A stretch of 5,629 nt of DNA. It comes from JBHHXG01 sp046756985 (GTDB taxonomy: Bacteria; Pseudomonadota; Zetaproteobacteria; Mariprofundales; Mariprofundaceae). Of the stretch, positions 5,621 through 5,629 are shown one piece after another (positions within the stretch are counted from its first letter, which is position 1; every line of letters begins with the position of its first letter). The notes under the pieces were generated by a model that saw only the letters and a list, made by a program, of their open reading frames with translations, was not told the origin of the DNA and ran no database searches. Position numbers and translations under genes: made by a program. Where the stretch lies: NCBI GenBank assembly GCA_046756985.1, contig JBHHXG010000092.1, positions 1 to 5,629 of the forward strand, written 5' to 3'.

Positions 5621-5629
5621 GCGGATACT

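Overview
The window is a stretch of ordinary, densely coded bacterial chromosome with moderate GC. Two gene groups diverge from a short shared control region at about 2019-2114. I see no insertion sequence, CRISPR array, tRNA or rRNA gene, and no phage or plasmid marker. The MDH, SucC and SucD sequences and their order (mdh-sucC-sucD) resemble those of Pseudomonadota. The combination with a Rieske-type respiratory protein suggests a respiring Gram-negative bacterium, and I cannot name the genus from this sequence.

Left arm, minus strand: a tRNA nucleotidyltransferase (cca-type, class II, with an HD domain) is followed, with a 14-base overlap, by a gene that runs off the left edge. The visible 215 codons of that second gene encode a PRC-barrel-like domain, a twin-arginine-like membrane anchor and the beginning of what looks like a Rieske iron-sulfur domain. 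The cluster-binding motifs would lie outside the window, so that call is an inference.

Right arm, plus strand: malate dehydrogenase (mdh), succinyl-CoA synthetase beta (sucC, TTG start), succinyl-CoA synthetase alpha (sucD, overlapping sucC by ATGA) and a small MEKHLA-domain protein (3 bases after sucD) form a tight apparent operon. The first three genes carry out two steps of the TCA cycle: succinyl-CoA to succinate with nucleotide triphosphate formation, and malate to oxaloacetate. Both steps also run in reverse in reductive TCA metabolism. The MEKHLA protein has a PAS-like sensory fold by family knowledge, but its role in bacteria is not established.

The most unusual part is the mdh leader. 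Its Shine-Dalgarno element matches, base for base over 13 nt, the complement of the conserved 3' tail of 16S rRNA. The leader just upstream can be drawn in two mutually exclusive hairpins, one that buries this element and one that leaves it free. A sigma70-like promoter and an inverted repeat lie just upstream. Other points worth a second look are the PRC-Rieske architecture, a possible ATT start for that gene, the N-terminal extension of MDH, and the MEKHLA gene coupled to sucD.
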